This document shows positions 37,716-47,636 of a stretch of 64,000 nt of DNA, in pieces. The translations under genes and the position numbers were made by a program. Position 1 is the first letter of the stretch, and every line of letters starts with the position of its first letter. The stretch spans positions 248,001 to 312,000 of the forward strand of contig NZ_CP084262.1 of the NCBI RefSeq assembly GCF_022879575.1, in the 5' to 3' direction. Under the pieces are notes generated by a model that made no database searches, had not been told where the DNA came from, and worked only from the letters and a program-made list of their open reading frames with translations. Source of the stretch: Caballeronia sp. SL2Y3 (lineage in GTDB: Bacteria > Pseudomonadota > Gammaproteobacteria > Burkholderiales > Burkholderiaceae).

Positions 37716-39128
37716 TTACAACTGGCCCACCTTGAAGACCGAAACGGCCCGGCGAAGGCTGTTGGCTTGCTCCGCCATTGCCTGTGCCGCGGCGCTCGCT
37801 TGTTCGACAAGAGCGGCATTCTGCTGAGTCACTTCGTCCATCTGGCTGACGGCGACGTTCACCTGTTCGATACCGCTGCTTTGCTCATTGGATGCGGAGG
37901 CGATGTCGCCCATGATGTCGGTCACGCGTTTGACCGAGCGCACCAATTCATCCATCGACTTGCCGGCGTCGAGCACGAGCGACGAGCCCGCGTTCACATG
38001 GTTCACCGAGCTGCTAATCAGGTCTTTGATTTCCTTGGCAGCAGTAGCGCTGCGCTGTGCGAGCGTGCGCACCTCTCCAGCGACGACCGCGAACCCGCGC
38101 CCTTGCTCGCCCGCGCGGGCGGCTTCGACGGCTGCATTCAACGCAAGAATATTCGTTTGGAACGCAATGCCTTCGATCACTGCGATGATTTCCGCCACCT
38201 TCGATGAGCTCTCCGAGATGTCACGCATCGTCGAAGCGACGCGCTGCACGACGTCGCCGCTTTCGGCCGCTGTGCCGGACGCCGACGTCGCAAGCGAGCT
38301 CGCCTGCAGAGCGTTTTCGGTGTTCAGTCGTACGGTAGAGGTAAGTTCCTCCATACTGGACGCGGTTTCTTCCAGTGATGCGGCCTGCTCTTCTGTTCGT
38401 TGTGACAGGTCAACGTTGCCCTGCGCGATCTCGCCCGCAGCTACCGAAATCGATTCGGCCGACGTCTTGATACCGGCGACGACTATGCTGAGTTGCCTGC
38501 GCATTCCCTCGAGGGATGCCATAAGACTGCTGTCATCGCTTCCCGCAAGATTCATTGCGATGGTCAAGTTGCCTTCCGCGATTTGCCGCGCCATTTCCTG
38601 GGCCTGAGCGGGTTCCCCGCCGAGTTGCTTCACGATGCTGCGAGTGATGACTATCGCGGACACGAGACCGGTGAACAAAGCCAACGCAACGATCGAGCAC
38701 ATGGCTATGCGGATCGATTTGTAGGACGCAGCCGCTTCTTTTGCAGCCTGATCGTTGAGTTGGTCTTCGAAAGACGCAAGTTCACTTAGATGGCCAAGCC
38801 ATACGGACTGCTTCGGTCTCGCCTCTTCGAGAAGGACCTTGGTCGCCGCATCGGCATCGTTGGCCAGGCCGAGGGCACTGGCCTTGGCAAGCAGCGGAAC
38901 TGCTGCCGCTTCATCTTCCTTTATTGCGGCGAACAGCGCCTTTTCTCGTGCAGTCGTGCCGGGATTAGCGTCGAAGGTCTTACCGAGAGCCTGATATGCA
39001 CCCGCGTAAATGGCCTCTTGCCGTTTGATACGTTCCGCCTCCTTGACCATCGAAGGCATATCGGTCAAGAGCGCGAGGTTTCTAATGGCAATTGCGCGAT
39101 CCTGCACCGACGATTTCATCTCGTTGGC
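37716..39128 (-). pseudogene. Methyl-accepting chemotaxis protein, 5'-truncated
   Basis: About 470 residues of an MCP: the end of the four-helix periplasmic domain (from [20 protein letters not shown]), the second membrane helix ([20 protein letters not shown]), HAMP, and a full signalling domain with the highly conserved hairpin tip ([20 protein letters not shown]). The start, first membrane helix and ~50 residues are missing. At ~39128 the reading passes into the antisense of a LysR gene. Without helix 1 the receptor is unlikely to be inserted correctly. The C-terminal signalling domain is undamaged, so the loss looks recent. Confidence 0.85.
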
Positions 39129-39683
39129 TATCCGCGCGTCGCGGTGTCGCTCGAAATGCGCAGCGAGAGCACGATTCAGCGCTGGGTGTCGTCGGGACAC
39201 TGCGACCTGGGCTTCGCGACGACCACGCCGGACGCGTTCGGCGTGATGAGCGTGGAACTGTATGAACTGGCCGGGTTATGCGCGTTGCCGGCGCATCATG
39301 CGCTTGCGGCGCGCACGCGGATTCGCGCGGCCGACTTGCGTGGCGAACGGCTCATTTTGCCTTCCTATGCCGACGACACGCGTGCGGCGCTCGATCGTGC
39401 GCTGCGTCCGGCAGGCGTGGATCAAGTGCCCGCAGTCGAGACGCCGTATGGCGCGACCATCTGCGCGCTCGTGGCGCGCGGCGCGGGCGTGGGCATCGTC
39501 AATCCGCTCGCGACCGTGGATGCCGATCCGGCGCGCATCGTTTTCCGTCCGTTCGCGCCGGAAATCTGGTTTCGGGGCTTCACGCTTTATCCGCAGTCGC
39601 CGGGGGGCAACCCGGTGGTCGGCGCATTCCTCGAACTCGTCCATGAGGAGATGGCGGCGTTGAAGCCGGGCGCGCTCACGTGA
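39129..39683 (+). pseudogene. LysR regulator, C-terminal fragment
   Basis: The + strand reads [20 protein letters not shown] and on through a LysR effector domain ([44 protein letters not shown]), ending about 185 residues later. The DNA-binding domain is missing. The fragment begins exactly where the divergent MCP fragment ends. The frame stays open further upstream, but that part is only antisense of the MCP. Confidence 0.78.
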
Positions 39684-40064
39684 CGCTGGGCATGTTTCGA
39701 CCTATTTTCATCGCGGTCGACGCAGGTGCCCCTCGATCGTCTCCGTGAGCGGCGACTCTCCTCAGAAAGATATCAGCGTACGGTGAGAAACAGGATCTGG
39801 ACGATGACCAGGCTAGCACCCTATGCGCCTCACCCTTGTGCACTCAAAGCACCGACGCAAAAGAAGCGGCTTGCGCTGGCCGGTTCAAGTTCTTACCGGT
39901 GGAAGAAAAAATATTCAAAAGCATCGTTCTTGTACAAGCGTGCTTGCATCCCCCGTTAATGCTGATATGGGGTCCAACACGCGCATACAGACTCGTCTCC
40001 CGGGGGCACTGTGCACGGTTGAAGCGAGACACGCATTAGCCCTCAAGGCTTTCTGCGCCGCATC
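39684..40064. other. Gap with no recognisable gene
   Basis: Between the LysR fragment and the dehydrogenase fragment, base composition is more AT-rich than the surroundings (for example GAAGAAAAAATATTCAAAAG near 39901). Short frames cross it but none has a ribosome site or family resemblance. It is probably the filler between two truncated genes. Confidence 0.5.
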
Positions 40065-40869
40065 GAGCGCGGCGGACTTTGGCACCCACGCCTTCGGCGG
40101 CTATGCCGGGGCGCACGCGCAATACGTGCGGGTGCCGTTTGCCGACAACGACTGCTTCAAGATTCCCGACGGCGTCGCGGACGAGACCGCGCTGTTTCTT
40201 TCCGATGCTGCCCCGACCGGCTACATGGGCGCTGACTTCTGCAACATTCAGCCGGGCGACACCGTCGCCGTCTGGGGCTGCGGCGGCGTCGGGCTGATGG
40301 CGCAGCAAAGCGCGCGTTTGATGGGCGCGGAACGGGTCATCGCGATCGACCGCTTCCCCGAGCGGTTGCAGATGGCGCGCGAGCACGCCGGCTCGGAAAC
40401 GATCGACTATACGAAAGTCGACAGCGTCCTCGACACACTCATGGAAATGACGGGCGGGCGCGGCCCCGACGCTTGCATCGACGCAGTAGGGATGGAGGCG
40501 CATGGCACCGGGCCGCAATACGCGTATGACCGCGTCAAGCAGGCCCTGCGTCTGGAAACGGACCGCGGCCAGGCGCTGCGTGAAGCCGTCATGGCCTGCC
40601 GCAAAGGCGGCACGCTGTCGGTGCTGGGCGTATACGGACTGATCGACAAGTTTCCGATGGGCGCCATCATGAACAAGAGCATGACGGTGCGCAGCGCCCA
40701 GCAGCACGGGCAAGCGTATATGGATCGGCTGCTCTCGCACGCGCAAAAAGGCGAGCTGAACCCTGCTTATCTCGCCACTCACCGCTTCTCGCTGGAGGAA
40801 GCGCCACGCGGCTACGACATGTTCAAGCACAAGACGGACGGCTGCGTCCGTGCGGTGTTCGCACCGTGA
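40065..40869 (+). pseudogene. Zinc-type alcohol/formaldehyde dehydrogenase, 5'-truncated
   Basis: About 265 residues matching the C-terminal two thirds of a glutathione-independent formaldehyde dehydrogenase-like zinc alcohol dehydrogenase: FGGYAGAHAQYVRVPFADND, the NAD-binding VWGCGGVGLMAQQSARLMGA, a long insert (KQALRLETDRGQALREAVMA) typical of that branch, and a normal C-terminus. The N-terminal catalytic-zinc domain is missing and replaced by unrelated sequence, so activity is not expected. A read-through start further upstream would add only non-homologous residues. Confidence 0.8.
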
Positions 40870-41005
40870 GTTTGACGTACATGGCACGTGCCGGCTGGGC
40901 ATTCCTTATCGATGCCTCGCGTGCGGGAGCGGCAACGGAGGTGGCGCCCTCGTTGATGAACTGTGCCGGCTTAGTCCCTTCCGTGACTCAAAGAGTAAGC
41001 CAGCA

Positions 41006-41800
41006 TCACGACATGAACATGCCACCGTCCACATTGACCGTCTGACCGGTGATGTACGCGGCGTCGTCCGAGGCGAGGAATGTAACGAGCCCCGCCACAT
41101 CGCCGCCATTGCCGGCACGCTTCATCGGAATGTTCGCGACCCATTCGGCCATCAACTCGCCGGGTTTGTAATCGCCGAGCAGCTTGCCCCACGCTTCGTC
41201 GTTATACGACCACATGTCCGTCGTGATGATGCCCGGACAGAACGCGTTCACCGTGATGCCGGTCGGGGCCAGTTCCTTCGCGAGACTCTGCGTGATGCCG
41301 AGCACGCCGAATTTGCTCGCCGCGTAATGCGGCGTGTAGACGAAGCCCTGCCGCGCCTGACCAGACGCCGTGTTGATGAGCCGCCCCGCTTTGCCTGCGC
41401 GCAGCATGCGTGTGGCCGCTTCCTGGCAGCACAGAAAAACGCCCTTGGTATTCACGGCCATGACCTTGTCCCACTCGCTTTCAGTCAGGTCCGGCAACTT
41501 GGCGATGGTGATGACCCCCGCGTTCTGCACCGACACGTCCACTTCGCCGAGCTTGCTCGCGACTTCCTCATACAGCGCGACGACCTGAGCCTTATCCGTC
41601 ACGTCCGTCTCGACGGACAGCGCCTCGAAGCCCGATTCGCGCAAACGCACCGATGCATCATGCACGCTCTTCTCGTTCGCGGTCACGCACACCTTCGCGC
41701 CTTCCTGCGCGAAGCGCTCGGCAATGGCGAGACCGATGCCACGGCTGCCGCCCGTCACGACCACGACTTTGTTCTCGAACCGCTTCAATTGTTGCGCCAC
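41006..41800 (-). CDS. SDR-family oxidoreductase (polyol/sugar dehydrogenase-like)
   Basis: A 264-residue short-chain dehydrogenase with cofactor motif TGGSRGIG, NAG motif (VQNAGV, a variant of NNAG) and catalytic YAASK in HYAASKFGVLG. It starts with GTG at 41800, preceded by a GGAG site. It resembles acetoin/sorbitol-type and other polyol dehydrogenases. It is the last gene of the nine-gene transketolase/ABC/kinase operon, 16 bases after the FGGY kinase. It probably interconverts a polyol and a ketose taken up by the transporter; the substrate is unknown. Confidence 0.87.
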   Translation of the reverse strand: MAQQLKRFENKVVVVTGGSRGIGLAIAERFAQEGAKVCVTANEKSVHDASVRLRESGFEALSVETDVTDKAQVVALYEEVASKLGEVDVSVQNAGVITIAKLPDLTESEWDKVMAVNTKGVFLCCQEAATRMLRAGKAGRLINTASGQARQGFVYTPHYAASKFGVLGITQSLAKELAPTGITVNAFCPGIITTDMWSYNDEAWGKLLGDYKPGELMAEWVANIPMKRAGNGGDVAGLVTFLASDDAAYITGQTVNVDGGMFMS

Positions 41801-41816
41801 TGAGATTCTCCGGGAG

Positions 41817-43277
41817 TTAAAGACGCTCTATCCATCGCAGCCATTGCGCGTGATTCGCCGCGGCGGCCTCAACACCGCTGCCCGGCTCGACGCGTCGTGC
41901 CACGACGCGTTGCGTCTGCCAGTCTTCGAGCGACGCCACGATGCCCGCCTGATACGCCGCGAGCGCAGCCGCGCCCGACGCTGAAATCTCGCTGACCGCA
42001 AGCGTGCTGACCGGCCGATTCAACGTATCGGACAGATATTGCAGAAGGAACGGACGCTGCGTTAAGCCGCCATCGAGAAAGAGTTGTGCAAGCGGCACGT
42101 CGGCCGCCTGCTCCATCACGGTGATGACGTCCTTGATCTGATAGACGATGGATTCATACGCCGCGCGCGCCACATGCTGCCACGACGTCGAAAAGTTGAG
42201 CCCGACGATCTGCGCGCCGCCCGGGTATTTCCAGTGCGGACAGCCGATGCCCGAGAACGATGGAATCACGAACACGCCGCCGTTGTCGTACTCGGTGAAC
42301 GCCTGCTCGGCCTTGGCGAAATCGTCGAACAGGTTGAGCTTTTCCTTGAGAAACGCAGGCGTCGATCCTGCGCTGATGATGATCCCTTCTAGCGCGTAGT
42401 CCACGCGCTTGTCGGTAGCGAAGCAGAGTGTCGAGACGAGGCCGTGTTCGGGCTCGCGCGCCTTCCCGCCGACGTTCATCATGATGGACGATCCCGTGCC
42501 CATCGTCGCCTTCGCGACGCCGGGACTCAGGCACCCTTCGCCGACGGCGGCGGCGTGTGAATCGCCGATCATCGAGAGGATAGGCAATGGCGTGTCCAGC
42601 AGCCCGTCGAAATCGGTCATGCCGAAGTCGGACGCAGACGGCCGAAGCTCGGGCAAGCGCAGTCCTTGCAGGCCGAACGTCTCGATGAGTTCGCGATCCC
42701 ACTCCAGCGTGCGAAGATTGAGCAGCATGGTGCGCGACGCATTCGTCACGTCGGTGCGATACGCCGCGCCGTTCGTCAGCCGGTACAGCAGCCAGCTATC
42801 GACCGTACCGAAGTACGCGTCGCCTGCCGCGATATGCGCGCGCACGCGTTCATCGTTTTCGTTGAGCCAGATGAGTTTGGTGCCTGAAAAATACGGGTCG
42901 ATCAGCAAGCCCGTCTTTTGCGCGATGAGCGGCTGCAAGCCGTCGCGCTTGAGCCGTTCGCAAATGCCCAGCGATCGCTGGCATTGCCACGACACACCCG
43001 GCACGATCGGCTCGCCCTTCGCGTTCCATAACACGACCGTCTCGCGCTGATTCGAGATGCCGATGCCTGCTATGTCGCCTTTGAAGCTGCTCAGGCACTC
43101 GGCCACAGCCTTGAGGACGGACGCGTACAGCGCATTCACGTCCTGCTCGACGAAGCCCGTGCGCGGCGTGGTGCATGAAACCGGCGCGAACCCGCGTGCA
43201 TGAACCTGCCCGGTCTGGTCGAAGACGAGCGCCTTCGTGCCGCTCGTGCCCTGATCGATGGCGAGAATATGGCTCAT
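41817..43277 (-). CDS. FGGY-family carbohydrate kinase (glycerol-kinase-like)
   Basis: A 486-residue FGGY kinase. The N-terminal phosphate-binding motif ILAIDQGTSGTKALVFDQTG, the WQCQRS block, the MGTGSSIMMN loop and the FLDGGLTQRPFLLQYLSD motif are intact. It phosphorylates a polyol or ketose at a terminal hydroxyl using ATP. It is closest in general look to glycerol kinase, but the operon (ribose-type transporter, two SDRs, split transketolase) argues for a ketose or C4-C6 polyol product rather than glycerol. Good ribosome site (GAGG) before the ATG. Confidence 0.88.
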   Translation of the reverse strand: MSHILAIDQGTSGTKALVFDQTGQVHARGFAPVSCTTPRTGFVEQDVNALYASVLKAVAECLSSFKGDIAGIGISNQRETVVLWNAKGEPIVPGVSWQCQRSLGICERLKRDGLQPLIAQKTGLLIDPYFSGTKLIWLNENDERVRAHIAAGDAYFGTVDSWLLYRLTNGAAYRTDVTNASRTMLLNLRTLEWDRELIETFGLQGLRLPELRPSASDFGMTDFDGLLDTPLPILSMIGDSHAAAVGEGCLSPGVAKATMGTGSSIMMNVGGKAREPEHGLVSTLCFATDKRVDYALEGIIISAGSTPAFLKEKLNLFDDFAKAEQAFTEYDNGGVFVIPSFSGIGCPHWKYPGGAQIVGLNFSTSWQHVARAAYESIVYQIKDVITVMEQAADVPLAQLFLDGGLTQRPFLLQYLSDTLNRPVSTLAVSEISASGAAALAAYQAGIVASLEDWQTQRVVARRVEPGSGVEAAAANHAQWLRWIERL

Positions 43278-43287
43278 GGTCTAGTCC

Positions 43288-44370
43288 TCACGCGGTCAGC
43301 GAAACCATGCGCGACTGCAGGCGCTGCTGCAACTGGTCGATGACCACGGCGAAGATGATGACGAGGCCCTTGATGACCATTTGCCAGAAATCGCTGATGC
43401 CGCACATCACCATGCCGTCGCCCAGAATGCTGATCACGCACGCGCCGACGACGGAGCCGAATACCGTGCCGCGTCCGCCCATGAGCGCGGTGCCGCCGAG
43501 CACGACCGCCGCGATGGCGTTCAGTTCGTACGTCTGTCCCGTCAACGGGTGCGCCGTCTGCAACTGCGCCGTGATGACGAGTCCCACGATCGCCGCGCAG
43601 AATCCCGAGAACATGTAGACGAAAAGCTTCACGCGATTCGTTCGGATTCCCGAAAATCTTGCCGCTTGTTCATTGCCGCCGATGGCATAGATACGACGGC
43701 CGAGCGGCGTCTTTCGCGCGACGAAGATGGTGATGGCCGCGAGCACCAGCATGATCCACACCGGCATCGAGAGGCCGAGAATCGTGCCGTTGCCGATGAA
43801 TTCGAAGCCCGTGTTGCCGAGTGCGGGATTGCCTTCGAGGTCCGCGAACGTGCTGCCGTTGTTGACGAGCAGCGCCGCGCCGCGCACCACGTAAAGCATG
43901 CCGAGCGTCGCGATAAACGGCGCGACGTTGAGCATGGTGATGAGATAACCGTTCACGGCACCGATTAACGCGCCCAGCAAACACGCGATGATCGTCACGC
44001 CCAACGGATTGAAGAACACGACGTGATGCCCGATCTTCACGCCTTCGAGCAGCAGATATCCCGCCGCCATGCCGCTAATGCCGACGATGGAGCCTACCGA
44101 CAAGTCAATACCGCCCGTCAGGATCACGAGCGTCATGCCGATGGAAAGAATCGCGACCACGGTGACGTGCTTCGCCATGATCAGCAGGTTGCCGGTCGAA
44201 AGAAAGCTCTCGGTGGCGAGCGAGAACACGATGATGATCGCGAAGAGCGCGATAAAGATGCGCAGCTTCAGCAGATTCACCGCGATGCGCGACGCCACAT
44301 AGGCGCCGTGCCGGTGGTGCTTTGCATGCACCGGCGTGACCGGCGGGTTGCTGCTGTTGGGTGTATTCAT
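43288..44370 (-). CDS. Ribose-type ABC transporter permease
   Basis: A 360-residue RbsC/AraH-type permease with about ten membrane helices, including the family stretch TLVILTGGIDLSVGSIVGIS and the cytoplasmic loop AIGGNEQAARFSGIRTNRVK. It forms the membrane channel of the sugar importer with the ATPase encoded 19 bases upstream. The cytoplasmic N-terminus is longer than usual (about 35 residues) and His-rich (HAKHHRHG). Confidence 0.92.
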   Translation of the reverse strand: MNTPNSSNPPVTPVHAKHHRHGAYVASRIAVNLLKLRIFIALFAIIIVFSLATESFLSTGNLLIMAKHVTVVAILSIGMTLVILTGGIDLSVGSIVGISGMAAGYLLLEGVKIGHHVVFFNPLGVTIIACLLGALIGAVNGYLITMLNVAPFIATLGMLYVVRGAALLVNNGSTFADLEGNPALGNTGFEFIGNGTILGLSMPVWIMLVLAAITIFVARKTPLGRRIYAIGGNEQAARFSGIRTNRVKLFVYMFSGFCAAIVGLVITAQLQTAHPLTGQTYELNAIAAVVLGGTALMGGRGTVFGSVVGACVISILGDGMVMCGISDFWQMVIKGLVIIFAVVIDQLQQRLQSRMVSLTA

Positions 44371-44389
44371 GGTTCGGATCTCGGTTGCC

Positions 44390-45937
44390 TCACACTACGG
44401 CCGTCGCGGGCGTCGAAGCCCGCACGATGCGTTCGCTGTCGAATTGGGGCCGGTCGAGCACGGCGGTCAGCTTGCCGCTCGCCATCACGAAGACGCGGTT
44501 GGACACGGCCATGGCTTCGTCCAGTTCGGATGTCGCGTAGATCACGGCGATGCCCGAGCGCGCGAGCAGGCTGATCGTCTTGTAGACGTCTTCTTTCGCG
44601 CCCACGTCGATGCCGCGCGTTGGCTCGTCCATCAGCAACACTTTGGGCTTCGTCAACAGCGCCTTGCCGATGACGACCTTCTGCATGTTTCCGCCGGATA
44701 GCGACGTAATCGGCGCATCGACTGACGCAGCCTTGATGGCGAGTTTCTTCACGATGTCGTTGGCCGCTTCTACTTGTTTGTCGCGCGTGAGCGCGCCGAC
44801 GAAGCGTCGCGTGAACTTGCCGAGGCTGGAAAGCGTCATGTTCTCGAGTATGGTCATCAGTTGCACCATGCCCTGCTTCTGGCGATCTTCCGGCACGAGC
44901 GCGATGCCCGCTTCGATGCGCCTCGGAATCGGCAGGTCTTCGATGGCCTTGCCTGCGAGTTCTATTTCGCCGAGCGCGAGGGGATTTGCGCCGAGCAGCG
45001 ATTCGAGTAACTCGGTGCGGCCAGCGCCCATCAGTCCGTAGATGCCGATCACCTCGCCGGCACGCGCGGTAAAGGACACGTGATCGACCGCGTAGATCCC
45101 ATTCGAACGCTTGAGCGCGAGGTCTTTCACCTTCAGCACTTCGCGGCCGATTTCGTGCTGCTCGAACGCGAAACGCTTCTTCGAAGAGCCGACCATCGCT
45201 TCGATGATCCACGGAATGTCGATGTTGGCGATATCGTTCTCCGCCACGAGCCGCCCGTTGCGCAGCACGGTGATGCAATCGCCGATCGCCATGATTTCTT
45301 CGAGGCGATGCGAGATATAGATCACCGTCACGCCCTCTTCCTTGAGCTGGCCGATGATCTTGAAGAGAATCTCGACTTCCGTCTTCGAGAGCGCGGAAGT
45401 CGGCTCATCCATGATGAGCACCTTGATATGCTTCGACAACGCCTTCGCGATCTCGACGAGCTGTTGCTGACCGACGTACAGATCGCCGAGCCGCGTGCGC
45501 GGATCGATCGCGATGTTCAGCCGGTCGAGCAGTACTTTCGCCTGATGGTTCTCCATCTTCGAGCGGATCACGCCCGAGTTCGTGATCTCGTTGCCAGCGA
45601 AGATGTTCTCCGCCACCGTCATGTCCGGAAAGAGATTCAACTCCTGAAAAATGATGCCGATGCCGTGCTGCTCGGCGCTACGCACATCGGTGATCTGCGC
45701 GAGCTTCTCGTCGATCCAGATTTCGCCCGAGGTCGGCGTTTCCGCGCCCGCGAGCAGCTTCATCAACGTGGACTTGCCCGCGCCGTTCTCGCCGATCAGC
45801 ACGTTGACCTTGCCGCGCCGCACCTTGTAGTCGACATCGACGAGCGCCGCCGTGCCCGGATACTGCTTCGACAGCCCGCGCGTTTCGATCACGTTGACGG
45901 AGTTCATCGTGCGGGCGTTGTGCTGGTTCTCGTTCAT
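44390..45937 (-). CDS. Ribose-type ABC transporter ATPase (two ATP-binding domains)
   Basis: A 515-residue RbsA/MglA-type ATPase with two nucleotide-binding domains. The first has Walker A GENGAGKST, signature YVGQQQLVEIAKAL and Walker B VLIMDEPTSAL. The second has the degenerate GLMGAGRTE Walker A and SGGNMQKVVIGKALL signature, as is normal for this subfamily. It energises sugar import. Its ATG overlaps the DUF2291 stop by 4 bases. Confidence 0.93.
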   Translation of the reverse strand: MNENQHNARTMNSVNVIETRGLSKQYPGTAALVDVDYKVRRGKVNVLIGENGAGKSTLMKLLAGAETPTSGEIWIDEKLAQITDVRSAEQHGIGIIFQELNLFPDMTVAENIFAGNEITNSGVIRSKMENHQAKVLLDRLNIAIDPRTRLGDLYVGQQQLVEIAKALSKHIKVLIMDEPTSALSKTEVEILFKIIGQLKEEGVTVIYISHRLEEIMAIGDCITVLRNGRLVAENDIANIDIPWIIEAMVGSSKKRFAFEQHEIGREVLKVKDLALKRSNGIYAVDHVSFTARAGEVIGIYGLMGAGRTELLESLLGANPLALGEIELAGKAIEDLPIPRRIEAGIALVPEDRQKQGMVQLMTILENMTLSSLGKFTRRFVGALTRDKQVEAANDIVKKLAIKAASVDAPITSLSGGNMQKVVIGKALLTKPKVLLMDEPTRGIDVGAKEDVYKTISLLARSGIAVIYATSELDEAMAVSNRVFVMASGKLTAVLDRPQFDSERIVRASTPATAVV

Positions 45938-46569
45938 TTCCAGGCCACCGGAATCGCGCGGATTTCGCCCGCAGGCTCGCTCCAGGTGCTGTACACGGCG
46001 GAGACATCGACCGCATCGCCCACCTTCAGCTTCAGCGAACTCTGCACGCGCGCCACGACGAGCTTGTTCAATTCCTGGCCGAACGCGGCAAAGCGCGTCT
46101 GGTCGTCGAAGTCACTGTATTTGACGCCGGGAAAGCCGTCGCGCACGCCCGTGCCGATCACGACCGGACCCGTTTCGAGCGCGACCTGTACCGGCTCGCC
46201 GCCGTTCGCGGACGTCACCTCGACATACGCCTTGCCGACGCGCGACGTCGAATCGATCTTCGTCACCTTGCCCTGCACGCGCAGCCAGAAGTTGCACGGG
46301 AATGCATTGCTCTGACGGAAGCCGTATTGCTTGCAGGCATCGTCGAAGTTCTGATTCAGCGCGCTGATGACCTGCGCCGCGGGTTTCGCGTTCTTGTCCG
46401 CGTAGGGGACCAATTGATCGTTCAGGATCTTCGCAGCGTCCGGGCCCTTGTGCTGCCCTTGCGCGCGGATATCCGCCAATTCGGTATCGGTGACGACGTG
46501 GCACGCCGACAAGCTGGCGACGCAAAGCATCATTGCCAGCCGCCAGCGCGCGAATACGGGATGAACCAT
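45934..46569 (-). CDS. DUF2291 lipoprotein of sugar ABC operon
   Basis: A 211-residue DUF2291 protein with an N-terminal signal and lipobox (ASLSAC), so it is probably a periplasmic or outer-membrane lipoprotein. DUF2291 genes recur inside ribose-type ABC operons but have no defined role that I know of. The start at 46569 was chosen because a GAGGTC site precedes it and the signal begins directly; a start 24 bases upstream is possible. It lies between the binding-protein and ATPase genes. Confidence 0.82.
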   Translation of the reverse strand: MVHPVFARWRLAMMLCVASLSACHVVTDTELADIRAQGQHKGPDAAKILNDQLVPYADKNAKPAAQVISALNQNFDDACKQYGFRQSNAFPCNFWLRVQGKVTKIDSTSRVGKAYVEVTSANGGEPVQVALETGPVVIGTGVRDGFPGVKYSDFDDQTRFAAFGQELNKLVVARVQSSLKLKVGDAVDVSAVYSTWSEPAGEIRAIPVAWK

Positions 46570-46643
46570 GACGACCTCGACCTCACATGACAAGCCATGT
46601 GCGGGCGCAGCCCTGCGGCGCCCGCACGGAGCAACAACGCGTA

Positions 46644-47588
46644 TTACTTGTTGTAGTAGAAGTCCTTCACGTGCGACGCGTTGTCTTTCGTAATGAGAAT
46701 GCCGCGCGTGAGTTGACGCTCCGGCTCGCCGGTCTTGCCGGTTTTAATGTACTTGTCGAGCAGATCGACGCCGTGAATGGCGATGCCCTGAGCCTGCAGC
46801 ATGACGGTCGCCTTCAGCTTGCCCGCGAGCACGGAGTCGCGTTCGTCGTTGCTGCCGTCGATGCCCATTACGGTCACGTCCTTATGCCCCGCCGACTCCA
46901 GCGAAGCAATCGCGCCGAGTGCAACGGGGCCATTGCCGCAGATCACGCCCTTGATGTTCGGATGCTCTTGCAAAATGGAATCCATCGCCTGCTTGCCGGG
47001 CAACAGTGCGCCCTTCGCATCCTGACGCGCGACCATCTTCAAATCGGGATATTGGTCCAGCACCTGATGGAACGCCTGCGAGCGCGTCACGCAGTTCTTG
47101 TCCGCGAGGTTGCACGTTAGTTCGACGTACTCACCTTTTTCGCCGATGGCTTCCACGAAACGCTGCGCCACTTCGGTACCCGCTTGCAAGTTGTTATGGC
47201 TCAACTGCGCAATGGCGATGCCGTCCTTGGGAATCTCGCGGTTGATCAGCACCACAGGCACTTTCTTGTCCGCCGCTGCGCGCACCGTCGCGACGCTCGC
47301 GTTTGAATCGGCGTTATCGAGAATGATGCCCTTCACGCCCTTGCCGATGACGAGATTCACCAGTTCGTTTTGCTTGTTCACGTCCTCGCCATGCGAGAGC
47401 ACGATGGTGTCGTAGCCGAGCTTCTTCGCTTCTGCATCCGCGCCCTTCGCTTCGGCTGCGTAATACGGATTGTCGAGCGCATTCACGAGAATCGCGATGG
47501 TGCCTTGGCCTGCTGCATTGGCGGTGGCGGGCAACGCGGCGGCGAACGAAACGGCCACCGCTGCTGCAACTGCAAGCTTCTTCCACAT
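46644..47588 (-). CDS. Ribose-type periplasmic sugar-binding protein
   Basis: A 314-residue RbsB-like binding protein with a signal peptide (ending ATANA) and two periplasmic-binding lobes. Typical stretches are GTIAILVNALDNPYYAAEAK, IGKGVKGIILDNADSN, VVLINREIP and GDxxA-type VICGNGPVALGA. It captures the substrate and delivers it to the permease. A GGAG site precedes the ATG. In this operon the binding-protein gene follows the SDR and transketolase genes. Confidence 0.92.
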   Translation of the reverse strand: MWKKLAVAAAVAVSFAAALPATANAAGQGTIAILVNALDNPYYAAEAKGADAEAKKLGYDTIVLSHGEDVNKQNELVNLVIGKGVKGIILDNADSNASVATVRAAADKKVPVVLINREIPKDGIAIAQLSHNNLQAGTEVAQRFVEAIGEKGEYVELTCNLADKNCVTRSQAFHQVLDQYPDLKMVARQDAKGALLPGKQAMDSILQEHPNIKGVICGNGPVALGAIASLESAGHKDVTVMGIDGSNDERDSVLAGKLKATVMLQAQGIAIHGVDLLDKYIKTGKTGEPERQLTRGILITKDNASHVKDFYYNK

Positions 47589-47636
47589 GTTGTTGTCTCC
47601 GGTTTGTTTGTCTTTCTTCGACAGCGTTGGACTGGC

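Noticed and set aside
38790-39683. A complete-looking LysR of 297 residues starting at 38790
   Set aside because: The first ~115 residues are antisense of the MCP; LysR similarity starts only at ~39129, so it is a fragment.
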